Shown here: positions 9,430 through 20,666 of the stretch, one piece after another | Numbering within the stretch: the stretch's first letter is position 1 | Layout of the letters: every line of letters begins with the position of its first letter | Origin: Spiroplasma phoeniceum P40 | GTDB lineage: Bacteria; Bacillota_I; Bacilli_A; Mycoplasmatales; Mycoplasmataceae | NCBI RefSeq assembly: GCF_003339775.1 | Contig: NZ_CP031088.1 | Span: 806,001 to 870,000 of the forward strand | Length of the DNA stretch: 64,000 nucleotides | Direction of reading: 5' to 3' | Made by a program: the position numbers and the translations under genes | Notes under the pieces: model-generated | What the model was told of the DNA's origin: nothing | Seen by the model: the letters and a program-made list of their open reading frames with translations, nothing else | Databases searched by the model: none

Positions 9430-11280
9430 ATGGCATCAATTATAGGATTACATGAAGGGTTTGTTATTGGTAATGGAGTAGCAAATTTAACAAAAGAAGG
9501 ACATTTATTATTATCAGCACAAGAAATGCGAGTAAAAAATATTTTAACTAATCCTGATTATTATACATTTCACCGTTTAACAGCAACAGCACAATCAAGT
9601 CCTAATATGGAAAGTGCAGATTATGCAGTAGCAATTTATACAATTCCAGAACGATTATTTTATGGTGATTCAGAATGAAATCACGAAAAAGGAAATCCAA
9701 AACAAAATCAAAATGCTAAGCGTGGTCGTTTAGTAATTGATCATACTATTGGTTTAAAAACACAATGAAGACGATTTGATTTAGATCGTTTAAAAAATAC
9801 TGACCCATCATTACGCGGTGAATTAGTAGCAAAATGAACTGGTTCAATTACAGAAAATATGATGTTTAATTTAGAATTATACTTTTTAAAAGGTGTAATT
9901 GATAATTATATTGCTAGATCAAAATTTAAACCTGATTATGCTTTTATTTATGACACAAGTACAATTAAAACTCAACAAGATGCATTAGATTTAATGTATA
10001 AATTAGCACATCGTATGACTGATGAAACAAGAAAAATTAATGCATCTCAAATTGGGACAAATACTAGTGATTGAGAAATGATATGAGAACCACATTCATA
10101 TTTAGATTTAACACGAGCATATACTCAATTAATTGGTGAAAGTATTTCAGCAAATACAATGGTAACAGGTACTTTATTCCAAGATAAAGTAATGGGTTAT
10201 ATGATTTCTAAATCATTATGACTTGGGCAAGAAATTGAACCTTTATATGGTAAAACATCAGATGGGCAATTACAAGTTAATTTAGAGGGAATGAATAGAA
10301 CTCGTGGATTTGATTTATCTATTGATAAAAAAATTGAAGGACTTGTAATTCATAGAGAAAATGCAGCAATGATTACTATTTTTACTGAAAATATTAGTTA
10401 TGTTGATAATGATACACAAGAACCAGCATTTACAAGTCGTGTATTATTTTCATTACCTGCTTTAACAAGACCTGAATTAGGTTTCTTAATTGTTAAAGAA
10501 ATGTTTACAGAACAAGAACAAAATGATGCCATTGCTCGTTTATGAGATAATACTAATACTACTAGTGATAGTTGACAAAAATATAATGAATTTACTGGTG
10601 AATGAGAAAACGAATTAACTTATCAATTATTAGATTATGATCCAAATTATAAAGATTTTTATAATCCTATATTTAAAACTGCAATGCAAAATACTATTAA
10701 TAATATTAATAATTTAGATGTAGATCAAACAGCATTAAATATGGATGTTAAGAAAAAATATCATGAATTCTTTGGAATTATTCCATCAACTCTTGACACA
10801 GCAGAAATTAAAAAATTATTTGATAAAGTATTAGATAATAATTTAACTACATATCAAAAAAACAAAGTTATATCATTTATGCGTTCTGCCATAATATTAA
10901 GTGATGGTAAAAATGATTATCCAATTCAAATAAATTCAGCAGGTATTTATTTACCAGTTAATGAAATTGTAAGTGGAAATATTTATTTACATATTAATGC
11001 AGGTGTTATTGATAATCAAAATATTAATGATAAAAAAATATTAATTAATAGTACAACAAAACCTGCTTTATCAACAGTTATTACAACACCTAATTTAGGT
11101 CAAATTACAATGGTTGGTGATACACCAACTACTGCTGAATTAGAAACTGCTATTAAAGCAAAAAATACTAATTATCAAACTGGAGATGCAACATTCTCTA
11201 ATATTACATCTACTGGCACATTAGCAACTGGAAATCCAAATAAATATAGTGGAACAGTTTCTTTAATTTATTCAAAGTAA
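9430..11280 (+). CDS. Major capsid protein with C-terminal surface-like domain
   Basis: This 616-aa protein is open through TGA codons. The first about 370 residues read like an HK97-type capsid protein by position after the scaffold and by its mixed alpha/beta content. The last about 200 residues look different, with LSTVITTPNLGQ, then PTTAELETAIKAKN and YSGTVSLIYS. This pattern of short helix plus beta hairpin is the repeat seen in Spiroplasma surface proteins of the spiralin type. At its stop (11278-11280) the -1 frame is open for another 216 codons, which may be a frameshift extension (next entry). Confidence 0.75.
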
Positions 11281-11933
11281 GTAGTGCCGTAGATATTCAC
11301 GATAAAATTAAAAATGTTGATAGTTTAACAAATGATGAAATAATTAAAGGAATTATTGTACCTCAAAAAGTATCAAGTGAAGATTTAAGACCGCTTTTAA
11401 ATGATAAAGTTTTAAAAGCAGTTAAAGCGGTTGATGCAAGTTTAACAGCAGATGATTATGATTGATGACCGTTATATTATCAAGGTGAACCATCAAGTTA
11501 TGATATTACTACAACAGATATTTATGTTGATATTTATATTGCTGGTAAAAATAAAGCAACTGGTGTTTCACAAGTTCAGTATTATAAAGTACAAAAAGTA
11601 AATCAAATAAGTATTAAACAATTTAATAAAGATAATATTGGAACTTTAAAAACACCTTGATATAGTGATGTTCCTGATTTAACTAAAAAAGCAGATGTAA
11701 TTACTGAAATGAATACTGGTCTTATTAAAGCAATTCAAAAACTTAATGCTGGTTTAACAACTTCAGATTATATTGTTAATATTTTAGATTATGATGATTC
11801 AATATTTAATGATAGAGATGAGGGTAATTTTAGCAATAATGTTTCGGTACCATATATTTTAATTGGTACAAATTGATTAACTGGTGAAACAACAGGAATG
11901 GAAATTACAGTTCCTGCTGCTACTAAAAAATAA
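11277..11933 (+). CDS. Possible -1 frameshift extension of the capsid protein
   Basis: An open frame of 218 codons runs from 11277 to the TAA at 11931-11933 with no ATG, GTG or TTG start near its beginning. It lies in the -1 frame of the capsid gene and starts at the capsid stop (TCA AAG TAA). Two repeats can be seen: LLNDKVLKAVKAVDASLTAD and MNTGLIKAIQKLNAGLTTSD, each followed by a beta-rich part. They resemble the capsid's own C-terminal module. Options are programmed -1 slippage on AAAG giving a minor long capsid form, a mutation or sequencing error splitting one gene, or a separate gene with a cryptic start. Confidence 0.55.
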
Positions 11934-11940
11934 AAAGGAT

Positions 11941-12855
11941 TTATTTCCTTTTTATTTTATTTTTTGTTGTATTTATTGGGTTTTTAATTATATTAAATCC
12001 TTTTTTAATTTCATTATAAAGATTAATTGTTTTTGGTTTTGATATTATTTTAGTATGTAATTTTTGATAACCTAATTTTAAATTAGTAGCATATTGTTTT
12101 TGTTGTGTTAATCAATTTTTATTATCTATATATTGTTTATGATTATTTAATTTAGCATCTTTTGTATTATAAAAATTAGTACTATAACGATTTATTTCTT
12201 TATTTAATTCTAATAAGTTTTTATTAATTCTACTTGCTCTTAATTTAACATCTCCGCTACCTTTATTTTGTTGTGTATATATTTGTCAATTAACATATTC
12301 TCTTAATTCACTGCGTAATCATACATGTAATCACATATTTCAAAATACTGATCCTGATCCAGTTCCATTTTTACCAGTTGCTGATTTCATTGCTTGTCAT
12401 ACTTGAATGTGTACTTTTGGATATGTATATGGTCCATATCATCTTTTTTGTTTATCATTATCTGATTGAATTAAAATAGTTAAATTACCTATTAATTTTT
12501 GTTTATTAGTTATTTGAAAAAATCCCTTTTTACATCAACTACTAGATAATATAGTTCAATTACTTTCTGTTGGTGTTAATGAATTTATAATTTCTTTATA
12601 TTTATTTTTATCTAAAAAACTAATATCTTTAAATAATTGTATTTCTAAACTTTTAGGTAATTTTGCTAATAAATCACTTAATATATTAGGATTTAAATAA
12701 TATTGAATTTGTGCTAATTGATGTTCAATATCTTTAATGCTTTGTAAAATTGATTTTATTTTAGAATTCCCATATTTTTCTAATAATTTTATAATTCTTA
12801 ATGCTATTTTAGGATTTTCTAAAATACTAGTAATTAATGTTAATAATTTTCACAT
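11941..12855 (-). CDS. KTSC-like phage protein
   Basis: This 304-aa protein is encoded on the - strand inside an otherwise + strand late region, between capsid and portal. Its start has AAGGAG 9 bases upstream. Residues about 90-180 (CKKGFFQI, GNLTILI, YGPYTYPKV, FWNMWLHVW) resemble the KTSC fold; the rest is Lys- and Asn-rich and helical. A shortened relative is at 898-1473, there on the same strand as the adaptor gene. It converges on the capsid gene and diverges from portal. Function unknown. Confidence 0.65.
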
Positions 12856-12858
12856 ATT

Positions 12859-12896
12859 TTGACACTCTCCTTATGGTGATTATATAATGGGTGATG
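12859..12896 (+). promoter_or_regulatory. Phage late promoter, site 4 (portal)
   Basis: TTGACA at 12859, TATAAT at 12883 (18-base spacer; TATATA at 12881 would give 16), then GGGTGATG. It lies in the 59-base divergent gap between the KTSC-like gene and the portal gene. The spacing and the extra G depart from the other sites. Confidence 0.7.
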
Positions 12897-12914
12897 ACAA
12901 AAAGAGGTGTAAAA

Positions 12915-14321
12915 ATGAATAATGAAATAGATTTTAAAGAATTAAATAAACAACCCGAATATTTAAATTATTTGGAAAAAGGAAAATACCCAATATTATC
13001 AGAACAAAAATATTATATTGATATTCCTTGAATTATTGCTAATAGAAAAGCAGCTCCATTAACTATTGGACAAGGTCTAATGTTTAATTGTGATAATGAT
13101 GATACACAAGATTGAATAGAAGAATGATACGAAAAAAACTATGTTTATTCTAAATTATTTCAAAATGAATTAGCAAATAGTTTATATGGGCGTAGTGTAA
13201 TGTATTTATTAAAAACAGAAACTGATGATTTAACTATTGATGTTGCACCTATTGGTTCAAGTGTTCGTATTGCTAAATATTCAGAAATAGAACAATATGC
13301 AGAAATGTGAATATTACCTGCTCAATCTGATTATATGTGATATCAAAAAGTACAATTTTATCCAAGAAAAGCAAAAATAACTTATTATACTGCAAAAGAT
13401 TTAGAAATTGGTATTTGACAAACTTATGGTGAATTAGAAAGTAAATTAAGACCAGTTTCTATAATGGAATATGATACTGGAATAGATATATTACCTATTG
13501 TTGAATTTACAAATTTACCTAAATTAGTTCAAGGTACAAAAACAACAGCAGATGCTGTGCCCGATTGTTTACCTGTATTTAATTTAATTAAAGATGTACA
13601 AGATAATATTTATTATAAAAGAATTGAAAGAATTATTAATCGTACTCATTTTGTAGGACGAAAAAATACATCTCCACTTGGTGATAATGATAATGGTAAT
13701 GGTGATGAAGAATTAGTACAAGCAGATGCTTTAATTAGTAGTACAGTTCAACAATATGCTATGACTGGTACTACTGGTGTTGGTTTAATTCATGCTCAAC
13801 AAAATTATACTGAAATAACTATTGATAGTGATTATTCTATGAAAATGATATTTAATGGTGCAGGTTATGAATATGATAATTTTTCAGGGAATAATTATAC
13901 AAATAAAACAGAGTCATTAATGAATAATAAATTAGATATTCATACTACTTTACAAAAAAGATCTTTACGATTTCCTAAATTATATCGCTTATTTGATTAT
14001 ATATTTAAGCATTATAAAAAATGAGATAGTTTAGATGATAACAGTCAGAATAATGATAATTTTAGACCTTATACCTTAGAATTTATAGATATATCAATAG
14101 TTAATGAAATTACTCAATCTGAGGTAATTGATAGACAAATAAATAATGGAACTATTACTCATGTTAGAGCAATTCATAAACAAGAAAAAGTAACAAATAA
14201 AAAAGCAAGAATGATGTATGAAGAAATTAAAAAAGAACAAAAAGAACAATTAGATCAAGAAATGAGTTATATTGATGATAATCAAACAAGAGAAGAAGAT
14301 ATTAAAGGAGATATACAATAA
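12915..14321 (+). CDS. Portal protein
   Basis: This 468-aa protein forms the ring at the capsid vertex through which DNA passes. Evidence is size, mixed beta/alpha N-terminal wing with many Trp/Tyr, a long C-terminal helical stretch (KARMMYEEIKKEQKEQ) and location near terminase and capsid. It fits the SPP1 gp6-type portal family. AGAGGTG is the ribosome site. Its stop overlaps the next ATG (TAATG), so the two are coupled. Portal after capsid is a less usual order than portal before scaffold. Confidence 0.8.
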
Positions 14322-17212
14322 TGCAAGTACCTAATATTAATAGTATTTTTAAAAACTTAAATGAAAGAATAATGGATAATAGTGTTAGATCTGATTTAAC
14401 TAAATTAGATATTGATATTAAAAGTAATTATTTCTTTTTTCCATTTATTATTAAAACTGGTTTAGTAAATATTACTGATAAAGGTTTTCAACCTAATAAT
14501 GGAGTACCACAAAACTTTACACAAATGTCACAAATATTTACTGGGAAAGAAGGAATAATAGCACAATGAAAAAATGCTATTAAAATTAGATCTCGTGCTA
14601 TACCTGATATTTGAAATTATGATTTTTTCCAAAATAATAAAGATTGATTTACTTATTCTATTAATGAATTTAAAAATAGTTTAACGGATAAAGTTAGTTA
14701 TTTATATATTACTAGTACCGAAAAAACTTATTTATGAGATGCAACAAAACAAGTTTTTATTAATAAAGATAATCCTGATAATAATTATCCAGTTAATGAT
14801 ATTTGAGAAAAAATTAATAATGAAAATGGTTTTAATGTTTATGTTATGAATTTACAAAAAATTGATAAAGCATTAGATAATTTTGCTATTAAAAGAAAAT
14901 TTAAAGGTGATGCTTATAAATGTCATATTGTTAATATTAATGATACTGTTGAATTTTCTAAATTAGGTGGTGAAGAATATTTTGGCGAATATAATGCTTG
15001 ATATCTTGATCGTACAATTACGATTGAAACTACTTATAATTTTCAAAGAGAAGATTTTTTAAGATTTTATTTAGTTCCTTTACAATCTGATAAAGAAGAT
15101 GTTGATGATAATTTATTAATGTTTATTTCAAATGCTCAACCAAAATATAATGATTTAAATGAATTAGTATATTGAGTTATTACTTTTAGTTATGTTAAAG
15201 ATTATATTAATACTACTGGACAAACTATTCAGCAATTCGTACAATTTTCAGCACCAGGTGAGGGTTATGTAATACCTAAAATAATATGAGATGATTTAGG
15301 TATTCCAAAAGATTATATAATTAATGAGAAATTTACTGGTGATCGAGGTATTAAAAGTATTCAAATTAGTTTATTAGGTAATAATGCTTTTTCAGCACCA
15401 GTTATATTTGGTCGCCCTATTGAAAATTTAGGGAAATGAAATGAAAAAGTATACCCAAGTCGTAGACTATTTATTGAAAGTATTAAAACACCAATTTCAG
15501 ATCCAATTACTAAAAATAGTAAACCTCTTTCTACTTATTATTTGACAAATGCTATACCCGCTATTAATGGTCAATATGATAATTGATTAAAAAGAAAACA
15601 AGGACAAACAAACCAAGAAGTTAAAAAGAATTATGAAGGTTATTTAAATACTGATAGAGATTTAACACAAGCAACTAATCCAAGTAATTTAACAGTTAAA
15701 GATAAGGATTGACTATTTAAGAATAAAGATGTAATAAATATAGAATATGATGTTAGGCCAAATGGGTATTTTAGATATAATAAAAAAACTGGAATTGTTA
15801 ATATTAATCCATCTAAACATTCAAAAGGAACTTTTAAAGATATGTTAAATTTATTTTCAATAATGAATAATCATATTATTAGTTTGCCAATAGATATAAA
15901 TGAAAGTGTTGTTTGAACACAAAGAGATATACCCGTTATTGGTAAATTTTTAAATGCAATAACTTTTGGAATACCTATTTATTGAAAAATTATAGATACA
16001 AACACTAATTTAAATTACCCTAATATTAAAACTGGTATTCCTTTATTTATAGGTAAATCAAATTATACATTTTATGATGAAAGTTATTGACCTAGTGTTA
16101 TTATTGACAATAAAGAAACATCAAAAAATCAGGGTAATATACCACTTGATGTTTTTAGATATAATACGCAAGATGAGGTTAATGATATTATTAATGCATC
16201 ATCAAGCAACACAAGTATGGCATTTACTTTAACAGATAAAATAAAATTACATAAATATAATAAAGAAAATGGTACAAGTTTAGGTTATCAAAATGTATCA
16301 AGTATTTATTTAGGTCAATATGATTATGAAGATAATAATATTGTTTATTTAGCAGATGGTCAATTTGAAGCATTTAGTGCTTTAAGTGAAAACTTTTTAA
16401 CAGATATTAATGGATATACTTATATTATTGATGCTATTGGATTTTATAATATTGGTAAAACTGCTTGCAAAATTTATATGTTTACAGATGATATAGATCA
16501 ATTTGAACCATTTAGTATTATGGATTATCAAATTAGTTTACAAACAACATCTTTATATAATAATTCAGTACGAGATTGATTAACAATATATCCTTTAAGT
16601 TATTTAGATCAATTTATAGATGATAATGTAATACATGAATGACCACAAACTTTTCCACAACCTGAACCTGATTTAAATTTATATCCTATTGAAATTGATT
16701 TAAGCAAATTAACTGTAAATTTAGATATTTATGCAAATATTAATGATCAAGAAGGAAAGGAAAAAACCTATAATGTAGAGTATGAATTATATGATTTTTC
16801 AAAACAAGGTATAAATAATTGACAACAAGTAGTAAAAAATTATCATAGTTTCTATATAACTAATTTAAATACATCATTGCCTAATAATTTAAATGTTTAT
16901 GCAAAAAAATCTAAATCTGATGATATAGTAGATGTAGCAAAAAATGATTTAAGTTTAGCAAATTATATAGTTTTAAATGATATTACAACAGATGGTTATG
17001 CTCCTTTAAATTATTCATTTTATAAAAGTGATAATGTTGCTCGTGTAAAAATATTATGTAAATTATTATTTTATAGAGATGGTGTTAAGTTAAAAGTTAA
17101 ATTTAGTGTAATATTAAATGCTAATATTTATCATAGTGCATTGTTTGGTGATATTTGAGGTTATTTATCTATGGCTACAAATGCCACTACTAAAATTACT
17201 TTAAAAAAATAA
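14321..17212 (+). CDS. Large phage structural protein, 963 aa
   Basis: This is the longest gene of the prophage, open through many TGA (Trp) codons and translationally coupled to portal. The protein is rich in Asn, Tyr and beta-type segments with no membrane helix or enzyme motif I recognise. Its place after portal and its length fit a tail-tube, knob or fibre component of a short-tailed phage. It is too beta-rich to be a tape measure. It may carry the tail tip. Confidence 0.6.
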
Positions 17213-17215
17213 AAA

Positions 17216-17617
17216 AAATGTCTTTTTGTTATTCTTTAACAATTACATTTCCATCTTTATCAATATCTAAACTAGGAGATTTATTTTCTTCTCCATTTCA
17301 ACGATAAACTTTTATCCATGAGTTAGACCAAGGCAATTTAATATTAACATCTGGATTATTATTTATTCTTTTTGATATTTTTATATTATTAGAGTTATCT
17401 TTATATATCATGTAATATCATTTATTATCTACTAATTCATTAAAAGGTTTTTCCTGTTTTGTTATTCATTCTAAAACACCATCGTTTGTTTTTATATTAT
17501 TTTTTTCTTTTAAATCTGCCAATTCTTTTTCAGTATATTGTGCTTTATTACACCCAACTACGCTTGTTGTACTTGTTCCTATTAACAATATTCCCCTAAA
17601 ATACTTAATAATCTTTT
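17216..17617 (-). pseudogene. Phage lipoprotein, frame broken in G tract of signal peptide
   Basis: The ATG at 17617 opens MKRLLSILG, then a GGGG tract shifts the frame to a stop. Restoring one base gives ILLIGTSTTSVVGC, a standard Spiroplasma lipoprotein signal with lipobox Cys, and an open frame to the TAA at about 17231. The mature part has WYYMIYKDN and IKVYRWNGEE then DIDKDGNVIV. This resembles a module in the SpV1 adsorption protein (59941-60150) and the lipoprotein at 61515-61859. A G-tract shift could be phase variation, decay or a sequencing error. Confidence 0.65.
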
Positions 17618-17642
17618 CATTGTAGAATTATCCTCCCTTTAT

Positions 17643-17677
17643 TGTCACCATCATACCATCAACAAAGTTAATTTCAA
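17643..17677 (-). promoter_or_regulatory. Phage promoter, site 5 (lipoprotein)
   Basis: On the - strand: TTGAAA at 17677-17672, 16-base spacer, TATGAT at 17655-17650, then GGTGACA. It is followed by a GGGAGG ribosome site and the lipoprotein ATG at 17617. The same promoter class serves a gene on the opposite strand. Confidence 0.7.
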
Positions 17678-17691
17678 TATTTATTTAAAAT

Positions 17692-18345
17692 TTATATACC
17701 ATAATTATATTTTTTATTTAAAATACTAAATATTTTATAAACTTTATCACTCAATTTTTCTTCTGACTTTTCATTAATTTTTCATTCTTTCATAATATTA
17801 TTTAATGCTAATTTTCATTTTTTTTCTAAATTACTATATATTTCTTTATTAATTTTTTTATCTTTTATAACTTCATAAAATTCTTGCACATTTAAATTAC
17901 TTAATAATTTTTCTAATTTATTATTATCTTCTTCTTCTGATAATTGAATGGCAATAAAAACTCTAATTACTAAATTTTTTAAACCTGAATCTGCTTTCTT
18001 TATAAAAGAAATAAATTTTTTTGTAAAATTATATACTTCTTTATTTTTTGAAAAAATATTTGCTGTTGAATGTAGTTCATCTTTTACTAGTTTTTTTATT
18101 TCTTCTTTACTTTTTCCAATAAAATCTAATAATCGATCTTTAATTTCAATAAAACTATCTAAAAAAATTACTGCTGCGGAATTATAAATATTATTTTCTT
18201 TAATTGTTGAATTATATTTTTCAAGTTCTTTGCTATAATCATACAAAATATCATAAATTTCATTTTCTAAAATTTTCTTTCTTGTTTTTAATTTTAATTC
18301 TTCCAATTGATTATAATTAATTTTATTGTTTTTCATTTTTTTCAC
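17692..18345 (-). CDS. Hypothetical phage protein, 217 aa
   Basis: This lysine-rich, almost entirely helical cytosolic protein is read through two late TGA codons to TAA at 17692. Its C-terminus (EKLSDKVYKIF, NKKYNYGY) resembles the remnant at 4985-5330. It follows the membrane protein at 18353-18691 with 7 bases between and both are - strand, so they form an operon inside the late region. The pairing suggests an accessory (moron-like) unit, perhaps exclusion or defence. No motif supports a specific role. Confidence 0.6.
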
Positions 18346-18352
18346 ATCCCTA

Positions 18353-18691
18353 CTATAATTTATTTTTCTCTAAAAAATCTTTTAATACTGAGCCATTAAC
18401 TTTCTTTTGATTTTTATTTTGATTAATTTTTTCTTTTACTTCTTTTTTCTTTTTTTCTTTTTTAATTTTTTCTAAAATATCATTTTGAGGGTTTTTTTCT
18501 TGTTTAATACATAAATTATTTTCAATAATTTTAAGTATTGTCATTCAACGTTCTTGCTCGTATTTTAATTTAATTTTTTCTAAATCATTTTTTACTCTAG
18601 TAGACCTTATACCAAATAGTATTGTTAGTAACGTACTTATTACACTTAAAACACTTCCTATTAAACCAAAAATGCTCGATCAATTATCCAT
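18353..18691 (-). CDS. Membrane-anchored phage protein with charged tail
   Basis: This 112-aa protein has one N-terminal membrane segment (residues about 4-30, IFGLIGSVLSVISTLLTILFG) followed by a coiled, Lys/Glu-rich tail. The frameshifted gene at 26902-27209 has the same layout and similar N-terminus. It is upstream partner of the gene at 17692-18345. The type is seen among small phage membrane proteins, including exclusion proteins, but the function is not evident. Confidence 0.6.
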
Positions 18692-18809
18692 AAAATTTTT
18701 AACTTTCTATACATATAAAAACCCTCTCTTTTTATTAACTTAATTATATAACAAAATTATACAACAAAAATAAAAAGGGTTGCATATATTTTAATTTTTA
18801 ATATTGTTG

Positions 18810-18844
18810 TTGATTATTTTTATCTTGATGCTAAGATGGTGATG
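18810..18844 (+). promoter_or_regulatory. Phage promoter, site 6
   Basis: TTGATT at 18810, 16-base spacer, TAAGAT at 18832, then GGTGATG, 30 bases before the next + strand gene. Confidence 0.7.
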
Positions 18845-18873
18845 TGAAAATTAAGAAAGGACGATAAAAAAAT

Positions 18874-19212
18874 ATGAGTACAGAACTTTTAATTGGTATT
18901 GGAGTTGGAATTGCTTTTGGTGGGGTTTTAGGTTATAAAGGATTAGAACTTTTAATTAAAAAAATAATTAAAAATAAAGTTAAAGAGTCTGCAAATAAAG
19001 TGGTAGGACAAGAAACATTAGATGCTATTCATTTAGGTTTATTGCAAACTGCTAATACTTTGGGTCTTGGTAATACTGAATGAGCACAAGTATTAGAAAC
19101 AAATAAACCTGTTAGTGAAGAAGAATTTAATCATATTGTTAAATTACAAAGAGCAAAGAAATCAATTTCTAAAAAAGATATTAAATTATCGGATAAAACA
19201 ATTAAAGTCTAA
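18874..19212 (+). CDS. Small phage membrane protein, holin-like
   Basis: This 112-aa protein has one Gly-rich membrane segment (residues about 5-28, IGIGVGIAFGGVLGYKGLELL) and a polar, basic C-terminal part. It has its own promoter and a terminator that overlaps the stop codon. It could be a holin: with no cell wall in the host, a pore-former alone might release phage. It could also be a virion membrane protein. The layout matches 493-789 in the other prophage. Confidence 0.6.
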
Positions 19213-19227
19213 AAAAGACTTTTTTTG
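19204..19227 (+). terminator. Terminator after holin-like gene
   Basis: AAAGTCT and AGACTTT pair over a short A loop, followed by T7. The stem overlaps the TAA of the gene and the upstream part of promoter site 7. Confidence 0.7.
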
Positions 19228-19229
19228 TT

Positions 19230-19242
19230 TATAATGGTGATG
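19230..19242 (+). promoter_or_regulatory. Phage promoter, site 7 (-10 and GGTGATG)
   Basis: A perfect TATAAT is followed by GGTGATG, 15 bases before the adaptor gene. No good -35 is seen 16-18 bases upstream (TCTAAA at 16), so strength may come from the -10 and the conserved downstream element. Confidence 0.65.
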
Positions 19243-19257
19243 CGAAGAGGTGAAATT

Positions 19258-20664
19258 ATGGCAGATATAACAAAATTAGAAAGTTTTAAATTAATAACAT
19301 TAGAAGAGTTTAAAAATTGAGAGGGTTTTGATAAATTAGTAGCACAATATGGTAAAAAACTTTATGATGATACTATTTCAAATTATTTAATTGAGGGTAT
19401 TACAAGAGCAAGTTTACAATTAGATAGTATTTGTGGTTATCGTTTAGAAACTGAGTTTCCATTGCTTGATCCTAATAGTGAAATTGATAAAAAGCGGATT
19501 AATTATGTAAAAATTGCTTGTTGTTTGCAAACTCAATATTTAATAAGAACTGGGATTGAATATTCAAATGGTGGTGAAAATAGTAGTGATAGTGTTGCAA
19601 GTTATACATATCCTAGTAATATGAAGATAGAATTTTCTCCTGATATTATAAGTTTATTAGAAAAAGCAAAGTTTTATAAATCACAAACTATAACTAAAAT
19701 AAACCCTGATAATTATGGTTTTAAAAATGAATATAATACTGGATTTGTGCAACCTGATACTAATCATAAAGATCGACCAATTATGTTAAGTGAGGCAGAT
19801 GCTAAATATGTATGAAAAAATAGTATGTTTACATCTAATACTTTATCTATTATTCCATGATCTAGTACTGAAAAAAGTGGAATATGACAAATTGAAATAT
19901 CAAGGGAATTATTAGCAAATTATATTGATAATTATATAAAAAATATTTCCGTTAAACTTGATAATAAAAGTATTATATATAATTCTAATAATGAATTATC
20001 AGTGCCTTTTGATAATGATACGATTTATTATGAAAATAATGTATGAAAAGCAAAACAAGGTGGTGATATACCATCTGATGTTATTAAAGATAGTGATTTA
20101 AATAAAGATTATATTGATAAAGAAGATGGAAAATATATTGTTAAAAAAGCACAAAGTGGTAGTTCAATAACAGTTAATGCCCCGTTACATCAAAAAGATG
20201 ATAGTAGTTTAGAATTATTATTATCAGATGAATTTGATATTGAAAATAATAAATTATCTTTAGATAAAGGTTTAACAGATACTATTGACCAAATGTTAAA
20301 ATGAGTGCTTGAAATAAATAAAAAAATAAAATGAGAAGAAGTACCGATATCATACACACCTGATAGTTCAACTTATATTGATATTCCTGAATTTTCAGAA
20401 GAATATCGTTATCAAGTTAGAATGTCACCAACTAATCGGAGTACATCTGAAGGTAACTTACGACTTGATCCGCCTTATTTTACAGAAAAAAAAGCAAATA
20501 AAACTTTATCTAAACGCCAATCAATCGCTTTTATTGATGATATGGATAAAACCCATTATAGTATTTCACTATATAATGCTACTGGTCGAGTTTATTTAAC
20601 TGATGGTAATGCTGGTAATAATGTAAAAATAAATAGTGTTCGGGTTTTACGACAAGAGGTGTAA
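19258..20664 (+). CDS. Head-tail adaptor fused to C-terminal tail domain
   Basis: This 468-aa protein starts at 19258 with GAGGTG 7 bases upstream. Residues 1-160 form a helical domain (ITLEEFKNWEGF, INYVKIACCLQTQYLI) like gp6/gp15-type head-tail adaptors. The remaining beta-rich part (VPFDNDTIYYENNVWKAKQG, LLLSDEFDIEN, YRYQVRMSPTNRS, GRVYLTDGNAG) looks like a tail appendage. The middle block is nearly identical in DNA to the truncated copy at 1463-2278. Fusion of an adaptor with an appendage domain is my inference. Confidence 0.65.
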
Positions 20665-20666
20665 AT

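Noticed and set aside
18810-19242. Toxin-antitoxin pair in the small genes around 17.7-19.2 kb
   Set aside because: The genes lie on different strands or have membrane segments, and no toxin or antitoxin motif is visible.
20378-20599. Frame overlapping the adaptor gene in another phase
   Set aside because: It is an out-of-phase shadow of the adaptor gene, with no start signal.
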